A DNA stretch of 64,000 nt from JASEGV01 sp947085405 (lineage in GTDB: Bacteria > Bacteroidota > Ignavibacteria > UBA10030 > BY39). The DNA lies in NCBI GenBank assembly GCA_947085405.1, contig CAMTWO010000010.1, forward strand, positions 1-64,000. The letters run 5' to 3'. The notes below the pieces were generated by a model that was not told where the DNA came from, ran no database searches, and saw nothing but the letters and a program-made list of their open reading frames with translations. Below, piece by piece: positions 25,332-34,982 of the stretch. Positions within the stretch are counted from its first letter, which is position 1. Each line of letters begins with the position of its first letter. The translations under genes were made by a program, and so were the position numbers.

Positions 25332-28300
25332 ATGTATTTATCTAAAATAGAAATATTTGGTTTTAAGTCGTTTGCACAAAATGTAAATTTGAATTTTGAT
25401 GCCGGCATTACGGCTATCGTGGGACCGAACGGTTGTGGCAAAACTAATATCGTAGATGCGATACGATGGGCTTTGGGCGAGCAGCGTTACAGCACACTGC
25501 GTTCCGACAAGATGGAAGATGTTATTTTTAACGGAACACGAAACCGCAAACCGCTTGGTATGGCTGAAGTTTCTCTCATCATTGAAAACACACGTGGAAT
25601 TTTGCCAACCGACTATTCTCAAGTTACAATCTCACGCAGAGTTTATCGTTCAGGCGAAAGCGAATATCTGCTCAACAGAGTTCAGTGCCGGCTAAAAGAT
25701 ATAGTCGATTTATTTATGGATACCGGCATGGGCGCCGATGCTTATTCGGTGATTGAATTGAAAATGGTTGAGACGATTTTAAGCGACAGGACAGACGAAC
25801 GCCGCCGTTTGTTTGAAGAAGCTGCCGGCGTTACAAAATACAAGCATCGTCGGAAAGCCGCATACCACAAATTAGAAAGTGTTCAGCAGGACTTGATTCG
25901 TGTGAACGATATTGTTAAAGAAGTTCAAAAAACAGTTAACGCACTCGAGCGACAATCGAAACGGGCGGAACAATTCAACGAGATTTCAAAAAACCTGCGG
26001 GCAACCGAAATTGATTTACTAGAGCACGAATACGCTTATCTATTCGGAAAACTGAATCCATTAAAAGATCGTTTTGGTGAAACAGAGATTGCCAAAAATA
26101 ATATTGATGCTGAATTAAATGAACAGGAAGAGTTACTCGATAAAATGCGCATCGAAATCAGCGAAGTCGAGAGGCAGTTAATCGATTTCCAAAGGCAGGC
26201 AGCCAAACTTGTTTCGCAGATTCATAAATATGATGAAGGCATTATTAAAGGGAACGAACAAATTAATTCGCTCCAATCGAACATCGAAAGATACGAAAAA
26301 GAAAAGATCGATTTGTTCAATCAAAAAGAGTGGTTAGAAGGTAAACAGGTAACACTCCGCGAAAACATCGAAAAATTTGCTGAAGCAGTAATTGCAGACC
26401 ATGGAGTTTTTGAAAAGCTTAACACCGATTTTCAATTTATGGGAAAACAGCTTGATGAGAAAAAAGAACTTCTGCAAGGATTAAATAACGAAATCATCTC
26501 GCTGATACACGAGATCGTTCAGAAGAACGGCGACCGGCAGTTGTTAGATGAAAGAATAGAAAACCTGAACAGATTAATCGAACGGATAACTGAAGACGCA
26601 GCATATTTTGAAAACGAGATTTCAGAAAGCGAAAATAAAGTTTCGGAGTTGACAGTCAAAGATAAAGAACTGCACCGCGATTTCATCCAGGCTGAAATGG
26701 AGCTTATGGAAGTGAACACTTTGGTGCAGCAGAACCGGAGTGAACTTGAAGCTTTGCAACAAAAGGAATTAGAACTAAAAAACGAGATACACCGGATAAC
26801 AGCTAAAATAGATTTCTCCGTTTCTTTGATTGAAGGCAGCGAAGGACGAAGCAGCAGTATAAAGTATTTATTGAACGAAACTGAATTTAAAAAGAAAAAC
26901 TACCTTACAGTTGCAGATATAGTTAATACAGATGAAAAATACCGGTCGGCAATCCAAACGGCTTTAGGCGAAACAGCAAACTACATCATCGTCGAAAAAG
27001 AGAGCGAAGCTTTCGAAGCAGCAAGTCTTCTCGAAAAAAATGAAAAAGGAAAAGCGGTTTTTATTTGTCTCGACCGCATTCCCAAAATCAAACGTATTCG
27101 TCCGTCAAATCACTCGCCGATACTTTGGGCAGATCAGGTTGTAAAGGTAAAAGAACCGTATCGTAATTTAGTTTCATACTTATTAGATAGCATCGCAATT
27201 GTTGAGGATTTAAAATCTGTGCCGAACTCGTTAATAGGGATAAAATTTGTATCACTCAACGGTAATGTGAGAACAAGCGGCGGAGTTGTTCGCGGCGGCA
27301 GTCGCCGGCAGGACGAAGGCAGTTTGATCGGCAAGCGCGACCAGATAGCCGAGTTAGAATTAGATAAAGCAAAGTTTATAGCCGAGCTTGAATTGTTGCA
27401 ACAACAGCAAAGCGAGAAACAGAAGATACTCGAAACTCTGGATATTAAAGCAGCTTCTGAAAAGGTTAAGAAAATTGAAAAAGAAATGGCATCGGTTGAG
27501 ATGCGCATCGCACAGATTGTATTCGAGAAAAAACGTGCGAACGATTCGATTGAAAGAAGTAAATCCGAGATTAAACGCATTGAAGCCGAAATTTCAGAGT
27601 TGAGTGCCGAGAAGGAAAAGTTAATCCCAGAAATAAATCAGATCGAACAGGCGAAAGCTGCAGCCGAAACGAATGCTGCCGAACTCAACAAAGAATTAGA
27701 ACAAATTACTCAACAATGGAATGATTTGTCGAAAGCCGTGAACGATGCTGAAATCAAGATGGTAACCTTACACGGCAACAAGCGGAACGCTGAAGCTGAA
27801 TTAGAAAGAGATATTTCAACAGTCCGGAATACCGAGACTACATTGCAAAAGCGGGATTCTGAAATCACGCAGGCAAAAGAAGACATCGAACGGATTACCA
27901 ACGAACTGCAGTCAGTTGGAATGCAATTACAGGAACTGAGATTGCAGTTGAATGAAGTTGAAAAAGGAAAGACCGAAGTCGAAACTGTTTACACACAAAA
28001 GCGGAACGCAATTCACAGTGTCGAATTAAAAATTAAAGACGACCGCCGCCTGCACGACGATACACTAAAATTGTTCCACGAATATGATATGAAGATATCT
28101 GAAATTAATCAGAATATCGAACACGTTCGCGAACGGGCACGAAACGAATTTGAAATCAGCATTGAATTAAAAACTTATCCAGAAGATGAATGGATCGATT
28201 TTGCTGCCAAACGGGAAGAAGTTCGCCAGATGAAAGACCGGATTAGAATGTTGGGCGCCATTAACTTTGCTGCTTTCGATGAGTATAACACTGAAAGCGA

Positions 28301-28889
28301 ACGGTTTACATTTATGACGCAGCAACGTGACGATTTGATTGAAGCCGAGCGGACATTATTAAACACAATCGAAGAAATTAATAACACAGCACAGAGAAAG
28401 TTTTTAACTACTTTCGAATTAATACGTGAAAACTTTATCAAGACTTTCAAAAGTTTGTTCGACGAAGGCGACGAGTGCGATTTACGGCTCGAAGAAAACG
28501 AAGACCCGCTTGAAGCCGGTATCGAAATTATTGCTAAACCACGCGGCAAACGCCCCACTTCCATCGACTTACTTTCAGGAGGCGAAAAAACTTTAACCGC
28601 CATTGCACTTTTGTTTGCAATTTATTTAGTAAAGCCAAGCCCGTTCTGTATTCTCGACGAAGTCGACGCTCCATTAGATGATTCGAATATCGACCGCTAT
28701 ACAAGGATTCTCAAAAAGTTTTCCGACAATACTCAGTTTATAGTTGTAACACACAACAAGCGGACGATGGAAGCTGCTAATGCACTTTACGGAATTACAA
28801 TGGAAGAAGAAGGGGTTTCAAAAATTGTAACAGTTCGTTTCAACGATGAAGACCGTGTGCAATCGGCTGCGGTTGCGAGTGGTGTGTAA
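25332..28889 (+). CDS. smc: chromosome segregation protein SMC
   Basis: Structural maintenance of chromosomes ATPase, 1185 residues, the usual bacterial size. The N-terminal head has Walker A GPNGCGKTN (about 32-40) and the ALGEQRYSTLRSDKMEDVIFNGT stretch. Two long coiled coils flank a hinge near 500-650 (with the conserved GGVVRGGSRR end). The C-terminal head has the signature LSGGEKTLTAIALLFA and Walker B FCILDEVDAPLDD. It condenses and segregates the chromosome as a dimer with ScpA/ScpB, which are not in this window. The ATG directly follows the stop of the upstream gene, so translation is probably coupled; no separate Shine-Dalgarno is seen. Confidence 0.97.
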   Translation: MYLSKIEIFGFKSFAQNVNLNFDAGITAIVGPNGCGKTNIVDAIRWALGEQRYSTLRSDKMEDVIFNGTRNRKPLGMAEVSLIIENTRGILPTDYSQVTISRRVYRSGESEYLLNRVQCRLKDIVDLFMDTGMGADAYSVIELKMVETILSDRTDERRRLFEEAAGVTKYKHRRKAAYHKLESVQQDLIRVNDIVKEVQKTVNALERQSKRAEQFNEISKNLRATEIDLLEHEYAYLFGKLNPLKDRFGETEIAKNNIDAELNEQEELLDKMRIEISEVERQLIDFQRQAAKLVSQIHKYDEGIIKGNEQINSLQSNIERYEKEKIDLFNQKEWLEGKQVTLRENIEKFAEAVIADHGVFEKLNTDFQFMGKQLDEKKELLQGLNNEIISLIHEIVQKNGDRQLLDERIENLNRLIERITEDAAYFENEISESENKVSELTVKDKELHRDFIQAEMELMEVNTLVQQNRSELEALQQKELELKNEIHRITAKIDFSVSLIEGSEGRSSSIKYLLNETEFKKKNYLTVADIVNTDEKYRSAIQTALGETANYIIVEKESEAFEAASLLEKNEKGKAVFICLDRIPKIKRIRPSNHSPILWADQVVKVKEPYRNLVSYLLDSIAIVEDLKSVPNSLIGIKFVSLNGNVRTSGGVVRGGSRRQDEGSLIGKRDQIAELELDKAKFIAELELLQQQQSEKQKILETLDIKAASEKVKKIEKEMASVEMRIAQIVFEKKRANDSIERSKSEIKRIEAEISELSAEKEKLIPEINQIEQAKAAAETNAAELNKELEQITQQWNDLSKAVNDAEIKMVTLHGNKRNAEAELERDISTVRNTETTLQKRDSEITQAKEDIERITNELQSVGMQLQELRLQLNEVEKGKTEVETVYTQKRNAIHSVELKIKDDRRLHDDTLKLFHEYDMKISEINQNIEHVRERARNEFEISIELKTYPEDEWIDFAAKREEVRQMKDRIRMLGAINFAAFDEYNTESERFTFMTQQRDDLIEAERTLLNTIEEINNTAQRKFLTTFELIRENFIKTFKSLFDEGDECDLRLEENEDPLEAGIEIIAKPRGKRPTSIDLLSGGEKTLTAIALLFAIYLVKPSPFCILDEVDAPLDDSNIDRYTRILKKFSDNTQFIVVTHNKRTMEAANALYGITMEEEGVSKIVTVRFNDEDRVQSAAVASGV

Positions 28890-29081
28890 ACCAGAAAGGT
28901 AAAACTATGACAAACTTTATACATGGCGACAACATTGAGCATAAAAAAGGATAATGGAAAAAATGTGATTACCCAGCAATGCTTTTTGAAGAATTAGTTT
29001 CAAGAGTTTTAAAATTATTTTATTTTAGAGGAAATACAATTTGCAAAAAATCTTTAATGGAGATATTTAAGAATATAAACC

Positions 29082-31238
29082 ATGAATAACACTACTAAAA
29101 AAATTTTATATAAGAAAAAGTATAAAAAGGATAATATTAATGCGGGTACATCTAACAAAGTGAAGGAACCAGAACTATCACTATTTCCAGAAAAGGAAAA
29201 AATTACTAATAATAATTCCTTACAAAAATTATATAAAGATTTGCATGATTTATTAAAGTTATTTGTTGATAATGCTAAATGTTCATCTAATACGAGGATA
29301 TTCTTAAAAACTAATGGCATAGACAACGATGATAAATTTATAGTTGAATCTGGTATACTATATTTCGGCAAAGTAATTTTAATGAAGTATTGTAAAGACA
29401 ACGATTTTTTGAAAATAGACTTTAAAAATGGTTTGTATGAATCAGTTAATGAATTTTATGATTTCTTTGGAAAAACATATTACAACTTAGAATCTAACGA
29501 TTTGTATGCTGAATATATCCCTCCACAGTATTTAAATGATGAACTGATGGATGCTTTAGATAGATACGACTTAAGCGATATAGATATAGATATTATTGGA
29601 AAGCTATATGAGAACTTCATCAGCAAAGAGGAAAAGATTTTATTAGGACAAGTTTATACTCCAGATGAAGTAGTGAGATATATTCTGGCAAAAACAGGAT
29701 GGATAACAGACGCAGATATTGAAAACAAAAAACTTATAGATATAGCATGTGGGACTGGCGTGTTTTTATTGACTGCTGTAAAAAATTTAATTGATAACTT
29801 AAAGTTAAAAGGCTTTGATTCGTATGATATTTTTGAAACAGTTCAAAAAAATATCTGGGGAATGGATATCAATCCGTTCTCTTTGCGGTTAGCAGAACTT
29901 AACTTATTGATTTCAACTTTTGAGTTGTTAAAGTATATCAAGAAGATCAATCCGAATTATATTCCTCAAAAGTTTAATCTATACTTAACAAACTCTATAA
30001 ATAAAAATGATGAGAGCGATGAAGTCATTGTGAGAGATTTAAAAAACAGAGAAGGAATATTCGCAAATGGTTTTGATTATGTTGTCGGGAATCCGCCTTA
30101 TCTGGAAGCGAAAAAAATGTCAACAGAAATAAAATCAATGTGTCGTAAAAATTTTCCTGATATTGCCAATGGTGCTTTTGACCTCTATAACTGCTTTATT
30201 AAATTAGGACTTGAATTACTATCCGAGAACGGAAGTTTCGGATTCATTATTCCCAACAAATTTCTGGTATTGAAATCAGCCAAATCATTAAGAAAAAATA
30301 TTCTAGATAATTATAAAATTGACGAGATAACCGATATTTCCAACTTGCCCGTATTTAAAAATATTTCCGTATATCCGATTTTGCTTTTTGTAAAAAATAT
30401 TAAAGATAAAAACTGCAAGGTGAAAACTTATGATAATGTTGAACAGTTACAGAACATAGATAAATCCCGTCCATCTTTAATTGCTCAAAACGATTTTAAT
30501 AAAACAGAGGATTTTATATTTTTTATACTTCCATCTGATAGAACAGGAATAGATATTTATAAAAATCTTTCATCTATTAACATGCTTTTAAAGGATTATT
30601 TAGATATAAGATGGACTATTTCTTTTCACAAAAAAGGAATTATAGACAAATTTATTTTTAACAAACCGACAGGGAAAAACCCTAAACCTATATTAGGAGC
30701 AAACATCTATTCAAGAGATGCAGAAGTGGAACAGTATCGTATCAAATGGTCGGGATTATGGATTGACTATGATGTTGAAAAAGCAAAGCAAATTAATAAT
30801 CCGTTGCCACCGATCGAAATTTTTGAAACTCCTAAATTAATTATCCGACAAAATGCAGAACAATTATCGGCTGCAATAGACAAAGAGGGCAAATGGATTT
30901 TAAAAGATGTTTATTTTTCAGGGATGCTTACCCAAAAATCTAAAAATGAAAATATATCTTTGGAATATATTGCAGCTATTCTAAATTCAAAATTGATGAA
31001 TTATTATTACTCAATTCTTTTCAAAGGCGGACATGTTAATGGCGGTTATTTACATTTTTTGGTCGGCTATCTTAATGCTTTGCCTATTAAAATTAACCAA
31101 GAGAATAATAATGAAATTAATAGAATGGTAAAGGAAATAAGTAATGCTAATTTATCAGAGGTAAGATATGAGTTAGATAAGTTGGTATGTAAAATCTTTG
31201 ACTTAAATAATAATGAATTAAAATTTATTCTTAACTAA
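29082..31238 (+). CDS. Eco57I-type adenine-specific DNA methyltransferase
   Basis: A 718-residue class gamma N6-adenine methyltransferase. The SAM-binding motif I is DIACGTGVFLL (from residue 220) and the catalytic motif IV is NPPY at 337-340 in YVVGNPPYLEA. Residues about 175-210 have the helical VYTPDEVVRYI segment found in HsdM and Eco57I-type enzymes, and the C-terminal half (about 450-700) looks like a TaqI-type target recognition domain. There is no N-terminal nuclease motif, and the gene downstream encodes a probable separate endonuclease, so this is a two-gene type II system rather than a fused type IIG enzyme. Low-GC codon use (many AAA, TTA and ATA) differs from the smc gene before it, which suggests recent acquisition. 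Confidence 0.85.
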   Translation: MNNTTKKILYKKKYKKDNINAGTSNKVKEPELSLFPEKEKITNNNSLQKLYKDLHDLLKLFVDNAKCSSNTRIFLKTNGIDNDDKFIVESGILYFGKVILMKYCKDNDFLKIDFKNGLYESVNEFYDFFGKTYYNLESNDLYAEYIPPQYLNDELMDALDRYDLSDIDIDIIGKLYENFISKEEKILLGQVYTPDEVVRYILAKTGWITDADIENKKLIDIACGTGVFLLTAVKNLIDNLKLKGFDSYDIFETVQKNIWGMDINPFSLRLAELNLLISTFELLKYIKKINPNYIPQKFNLYLTNSINKNDESDEVIVRDLKNREGIFANGFDYVVGNPPYLEAKKMSTEIKSMCRKNFPDIANGAFDLYNCFIKLGLELLSENGSFGFIIPNKFLVLKSAKSLRKNILDNYKIDEITDISNLPVFKNISVYPILLFVKNIKDKNCKVKTYDNVEQLQNIDKSRPSLIAQNDFNKTEDFIFFILPSDRTGIDIYKNLSSINMLLKDYLDIRWTISFHKKGIIDKFIFNKPTGKNPKPILGANIYSRDAEVEQYRIKWSGLWIDYDVEKAKQINNPLPPIEIFETPKLIIRQNAEQLSAAIDKEGKWILKDVYFSGMLTQKSKNENISLEYIAAILNSKLMNYYYSILFKGGHVNGGYLHFLVGYLNALPIKINQENNNEINRMVKEISNANLSEVRYELDKLVCKIFDLNNNELKFILN

Positions 31239-31252
31239 AAGTAAACCAAATT

Positions 31253-31996
31253 ATGAAAAATTTAAGAGCCCACGGACATCTGTTAGATGGATTTTTAGAA
31301 AAAAGTAATCATAAAATACTTTTAGAATTAAAAAGTAAATATGATGAATGGGCTTTGGCTAAGGATGTTCCTACAATTAAACAGAAGTATGTGGAATATA
31401 ATGAGTTTTTTGATGAGCATTTATCCGACATACGAATAGTTATTGGCAGTGAAAGAAAATTTGCAACCTTTATTGGACATAGAGTAGAAGAGTTCACCTA
31501 TTTGTTGTGTCTCAACATTTGTAGTTCAAAAAAGAATTTGCAAATAAATAAATTTTCACATAGAGATATGATATCATGGATTGGTTTTAACTCTGACGGA
31601 AAATTATCTGTTATCGGACATGGTGCCGATCTGGCGATTGGGAATTGGAGAAAATTTACTATTAAAAATGGTGTCTCAATTGGAATAGAAGAAAAAGATT
31701 ATTTCGTTCCAAATGTTATTATTGAGTGTAAGTATTATGTTTCTTTAGATATGTTTAGAGATATTGTTACAGAATCGGAGATGTTTAAAAGGATGTACCC
31801 TCATTCATTGTTTATTATTGTTTGTGAGGTAATAGAATTAACAGAAGAATTTCAAAAAATGAAAAAAGTGTGGGAAGCATATATCGATGGTTTCTTTGCA
31901 TTTAGACCAGGTAAAAGAAGAGAACCCGGGAAAATAATAATAAACAATGTAAATAGGTTTGAAAAATTTGTAAGTGATTTTGTACAAAAACTATGA
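31253..31996 (+). CDS. probable type II restriction endonuclease (Bpu10I-like)
   Basis: A 247-residue protein starting 14 bases after the methyltransferase. HGADLAIG (D126) and VIIECKYYVSLDMF (E158, K160) fit the D and ExK parts of a PD-(D/E)xK nuclease core. The stretch FVPNVIIECKYY followed by MYPHSLFIIVCEVIEL resembles the Bpu10I restriction endonuclease family as I remember it. The N-terminus is helical and charged. It should cut the sequence protected by the neighbouring methyltransferase. Family name and target are inference; the core motif and the tight linkage are seen. Confidence 0.6.
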   Translation: MKNLRAHGHLLDGFLEKSNHKILLELKSKYDEWALAKDVPTIKQKYVEYNEFFDEHLSDIRIVIGSERKFATFIGHRVEEFTYLLCLNICSSKKNLQINKFSHRDMISWIGFNSDGKLSVIGHGADLAIGNWRKFTIKNGVSIGIEEKDYFVPNVIIECKYYVSLDMFRDIVTESEMFKRMYPHSLFIIVCEVIELTEEFQKMKKVWEAYIDGFFAFRPGKRREPGKIIINNVNRFEKFVSDFVQKL

Positions 31997-32031
31997 ATTG
32001 AAATTGCTTGGAAAGAAATGGTAAAAGAATT

Positions 32032-32235
32032 ATGAAAACAAAAAATTTTTCTATCACAAGAATTGAAAAGTCAACTGTCTTGAAAAGAATATCTTATGAA
32101 ATTGAGGCATTGAGTAAAACGGATGCGTTAAAAAAGTTAGATAAAATGGAGTATAAATTAAGAGATACCATAGACGAAATTCAAGAGGACAATTGGGTGC
32201 CACTAGAAATAATAGAAATTATTGAGGAAAGATAA
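32032..32235 (+). CDS. small hypothetical protein downstream of the restriction pair
   Basis: A 67-residue charged, helical protein (KTDALKKLDKMEYKLRDTIDEIQED). The frame could also begin at a TTG at 32008, but the ATG at 32032 is used. It is followed two bases later by the next small gene, whose ribosome site GAGGAAAG overlaps the end of this one. Not recognised; it may belong to the mobile restriction locus. Confidence 0.4.
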   Translation: MKTKNFSITRIEKSTVLKRISYEIEALSKTDALKKLDKMEYKLRDTIDEIQEDNWVPLEIIEIIEER

Positions 32236-32236
32236 A

Positions 32237-32497
32237 ATGAATTTGTTCAAGCAAGTGTTTTCAAATTTAAGATTTGTTTTGCTTCAATTAGAAAGCCAGC
32301 TTACAGGAGACTATTCACAACGAAGCAAGAAAATTACTTATGGAAGCACTTCAACTCATACATTACTTTCATACTTTAATAGAAACATAATAACCTTGTT
32401 CGAAGGTGAACGAAAAAGTGACGAACCAATTCATAAACCGGGATTTTATAAAGAATTGAAGAAAGAGAATTTAGTAAGAGCGGTAGAGTTGTTATGA
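32237..32497 (+). CDS. small conserved-looking hypothetical protein
   Basis: An 86-residue protein ending FYKELKKENLVRAVELL, with a central THTLLSYFNRNIITLFEGE. The start at 32237 has GAGGAAAG upstream. Its stop overlaps the next gene by four bases (ATGA), so it is coupled to the HAD phosphatase. No family recognised; the coupling suggests it belongs to the housekeeping operon rather than to the restriction locus. Confidence 0.45.
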   Translation: MNLFKQVFSNLRFVLLQLESQLTGDYSQRSKKITYGSTSTHTLLSYFNRNIITLFEGERKSDEPIHKPGFYKELKKENLVRAVELL

Positions 32498-33213
32498 TAA
32501 AAATATTTATAGATTTCGACGGAACAATTACCAAAGGCGATTTGGGTGATAACCTGTTCTATAATTTTGGCGGTCCTATTTGTACAAAAATTATCGAAGA
32601 TTATCGTGCCGGATTAATAAGTGCCGCCGAATGTTTTACCCGCGAAGCCGAAGCTTGCGGAAACGTTTCGCAGAAAGATGTATCCGACTTTATCGACCAA
32701 CAGGAAATCGATACAAGTTTTGGCAATTTTATCAAGTTTTGCCGTGAAAAAAATAGTGATGATCGTCAGATAAAATTTTATATCCTATCGGACGGACTTG
32801 ATTATTATATAGAACGGGTTTTACGCAAATATGGTCTTTCCGATATTCCGTTTTTTGCAAACAAGTTGGAGTTTGTAGAGGCAGGAATGAAAATAACGTT
32901 CCCGTATTCCGAAGAAGAATGCGACCGCTGCGCCAACTGCAAACGCAACCACATTCTTACTTTATCGGGCGATGATGATATCATCGTTTACATTGGCGAT
33001 GGATACTCGGACAAATGCGCCGTGAAATATGCCGATATTGTTTTTGCCCGCGGCGAGCTGCAAACTTTTTGCCAAAACGAGAATATCTCTTACTATCTTT
33101 TTAATTCATTCGAGGATGTGATAACCCGGATGGAAGAAATTCTAAATAAAAAACGAATACGCAAACGACAACAAGCTGAATTCAACCGAAAAGAAGTTTA
33201 CTTTGCCGGATAA
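32494..33213 (+). CDS. MtnX-like HAD-IB family phosphatase
   Basis: A 239-residue haloacid-dehalogenase phosphatase. Motif I is IDFDGTITKGD near the N-terminus (nucleophile and acid Asp), motif II is YILSDGLDYYI, and motif III/IV is VYIGDGYSDKCAVKYAD. The insertion with CDRCANCKRNHI is typical of the MtnX branch that acts in the methionine salvage pathway (2-hydroxy-3-keto-5-methylthiopentenyl-1-phosphate phosphatase) and of related phosphoserine phosphatase-like proteins. No other methionine salvage gene is nearby, so the substrate remains open; a phosphosugar or phospholipid role is equally possible given the lipid genes that follow. Confidence 0.75.
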   Translation: MIKIFIDFDGTITKGDLGDNLFYNFGGPICTKIIEDYRAGLISAAECFTREAEACGNVSQKDVSDFIDQQEIDTSFGNFIKFCREKNSDDRQIKFYILSDGLDYYIERVLRKYGLSDIPFFANKLEFVEAGMKITFPYSEEECDRCANCKRNHILTLSGDDDIIVYIGDGYSDKCAVKYADIVFARGELQTFCQNENISYYLFNSFEDVITRMEEILNKKRIRKRQQAEFNRKEVYFAG

Positions 33214-33220
33214 AAATTTT

Positions 33221-33853
33221 ATGAAAACACAAATGGATTTACGAAAAATTTTATTTAAATACCGAAGCTATATACCTATCCCCTTCATTTTGCTTATGAT
33301 TGTATTTGCGAAGCCGACAATTTACAGTATTGCCGGCGGACTGTTGGTTATTCTCTTCGGCGAGTTCATACGATTGTGGGGCGTTTCGGTGGCAGGCAGC
33401 GAAACCCGCACGACAAAATCGGTTGGCAGCTCACAACTTGTTACAAGCGGGCCCTTTTCATACTTACGTAATCCGCTCTACTTCGGTAATATCTGTATTT
33501 ATTTCGGTGTTGGAATTATGTCGTGGGCTGCGTTTCCTTTTTTACCGACTGTTACACTTTCGTATTTTATTTTTCAATATACTCTCATTGTTAGTTTAGA
33601 AGAAGAGCACCTGACTAAAACTTATGGAACGGAATATCAGCGATATTTAAAAGCGGTTCCAAAATTTTTCCCATCATTCAAAAAATATAAATACAGCGGG
33701 CACGATCAACCGCAGTTAGACTGGCGACGCGGAATAAAATCAGAGCAAAGAACTTTTCAGGCAATTTTAATTATTGTTTTTATAATAGTTGTAATTTGGA
33801 TGCTCCGTTTTTTTTACGATTGGAAGATAACAAAACTTTTTGGAGACGCGTAA
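33221..33853 (+). CDS. isoprenylcysteine carboxyl methyltransferase (ICMT/PEMT-like) membrane protein
   Basis: A 210-residue membrane methyltransferase-like protein with about five hydrophobic segments. The C-terminal block has the family pattern: SGPFSYLRNPLYFGN, then SLEEEHLTKTYGTEYQRYLKAVPKFFP, which forms the SAM pocket in ICMT and PEMT relatives. Bacterial members methylate small hydrophobic molecules or phospholipids; the substrate cannot be inferred. Possible starts are TTG 33203 (inside the previous gene) and ATG 33221; I use the ATG. Its stop lies just before lpxB, whose ribosome site is within this gene's last codons. Confidence 0.72.
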   Translation: MKTQMDLRKILFKYRSYIPIPFILLMIVFAKPTIYSIAGGLLVILFGEFIRLWGVSVAGSETRTTKSVGSSQLVTSGPFSYLRNPLYFGNICIYFGVGIMSWAAFPFLPTVTLSYFIFQYTLIVSLEEEHLTKTYGTEYQRYLKAVPKFFPSFKKYKYSGHDQPQLDWRRGIKSEQRTFQAILIIVFIIVVIWMLRFFYDWKITKLFGDA

Positions 33854-33854
33854 G

Positions 33855-34982
33855 ATGCGTTTGATGATAATCGCCGGCGAAGCTTCAGGCGATATGCACG
33901 GCGCCGGTGTAGTAAAAGAATTAAAATCCCGGTTTAAAGATATCGAGATTTTTGGAATCGGCGGCAACAAGATGCAGCGCGAAGGTATGCAGCTCGTCTA
34001 TCATATTAACGAGTTGGCGGTGATGGGATTGTTGGAAGTGGTGAAGAAACTCCCGACAATCAGGTCGGTTAGCCGGACTCTCGAATCGTTGCTTACTAAC
34101 CGCCGCCCCGATGCTGTGCTTTTAATTGATTATCCCGGGTTCAATTTGCGGTTCGCCGAAAAAGTCCGAAAAGCGGGAATCAAAATTTTCTACTATATCA
34201 GCCCGCAACTATGGGCATGGCATCCTAATAGAATAAAAAAAATGAAAGGATTAGTAGATAAAATGTTTGTTGTTTTTCCTTTCGAAGAAGAAATTTATAA
34301 ACGAGCAGGTATCGAAGTAGAATTTGTCGGACATCCTCTGTTAGATGTGATTGAAGAACCGCAACCCAAAGCTGATTTTTGTAAACGTTACGGCTTCGAT
34401 AAATCGAAACCGATTATCGGGCTTTTCCCCGGCAGCCGCAAGCAGGAGTTGGAAAAAATTTTCCCCCCGATGCTGCATGCTTCAAAAATTTTGGAAACCG
34501 GGTATGATGCACAAATAGCCGTCGGTGTGGCATCCGTTTTCGAAGGCGACTATGTAAAATCGTTTTTGTATGAAGATTCATCAGTGCGACTTCTACAAAA
34601 TGCAACATACGACCTTATGAAAAACTCGGACGTTGCTATTGTAACATCAGGAACGGCAACACTCGAAACGGCTTGTTTCCAAACGCCGATGGTCATCGTT
34701 TATAAAACATCGTGGCTTACATATTTAGCAGCCCGGCTGATGATTAACATAAAAAATATCGGTTTGGCTAATATAGTAGCCGGTAAAACTATCGTGCCTG
34801 AATTGATTCAGCATCGGGCGAATGCAGAAAATATTGCTGCCGCAGCGGGAAAGTTTTTAACAGATAAAACTTTATCCGACAAAACCCGTATTGAATTGAA
34901 ATCTGTTTACGAGAAATTAGGCGAACGCGGCGCAGCTAAACGTGTGGCTGAAAATATTTTAAAATTAATTGCTGCAAAATAA
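33855..34982 (+). CDS. lpxB: lipid-A-disaccharide synthase
   Basis: Glycosyltransferase (GT19) joining UDP-diacylglucosamine and lipid X in lipid A synthesis; 375 residues, normal length. The opening IIAGEASGDMHGAGVVKEL, the LIDYPGFNLR and YYISPQLWAWHPNRIKKM blocks, EFVGHPLLD, and the late GTATLE and TPMVIVYK segments are the family landmarks. The ATG at 33855 has GGAGA eight bases upstream; a TTG five codons earlier is less likely. The gene overlaps lpxK by about 14 bases, so the two steps are coupled. Presence of lpxB and lpxK shows the organism makes lipid A. Confidence 0.95.
   Translation: MRLMIIAGEASGDMHGAGVVKELKSRFKDIEIFGIGGNKMQREGMQLVYHINELAVMGLLEVVKKLPTIRSVSRTLESLLTNRRPDAVLLIDYPGFNLRFAEKVRKAGIKIFYYISPQLWAWHPNRIKKMKGLVDKMFVVFPFEEEIYKRAGIEVEFVGHPLLDVIEEPQPKADFCKRYGFDKSKPIIGLFPGSRKQELEKIFPPMLHASKILETGYDAQIAVGVASVFEGDYVKSFLYEDSSVRLLQNATYDLMKNSDVAIVTSGTATLETACFQTPMVIVYKTSWLTYLAARLMINIKNIGLANIVAGKTIVPELIQHRANAENIAAAAGKFLTDKTLSDKTRIELKSVYEKLGERGAAKRVAENILKLIAAK

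Noticed and set aside
24875..25345. 156-codon frame overlapping the 3' half of the GH2-like gene
   Set aside because: It lies in another frame of a well-supported protein with membrane segments, has no start signal and shows no family pattern.
27134..27580. Long antisense frame within smc
   Set aside because: Antisense of coiled-coil codons; Ser- and Phe-rich product typical of shadow frames.
28905..28952. 15-codon frame MTNFIHGDNIEHKKG with a methyltransferase-like opening
   Set aside because: IHGDN resembles the start of some DNA methyltransferases, and a relation to the next gene is tempting, but the peptide is too short to support a call.
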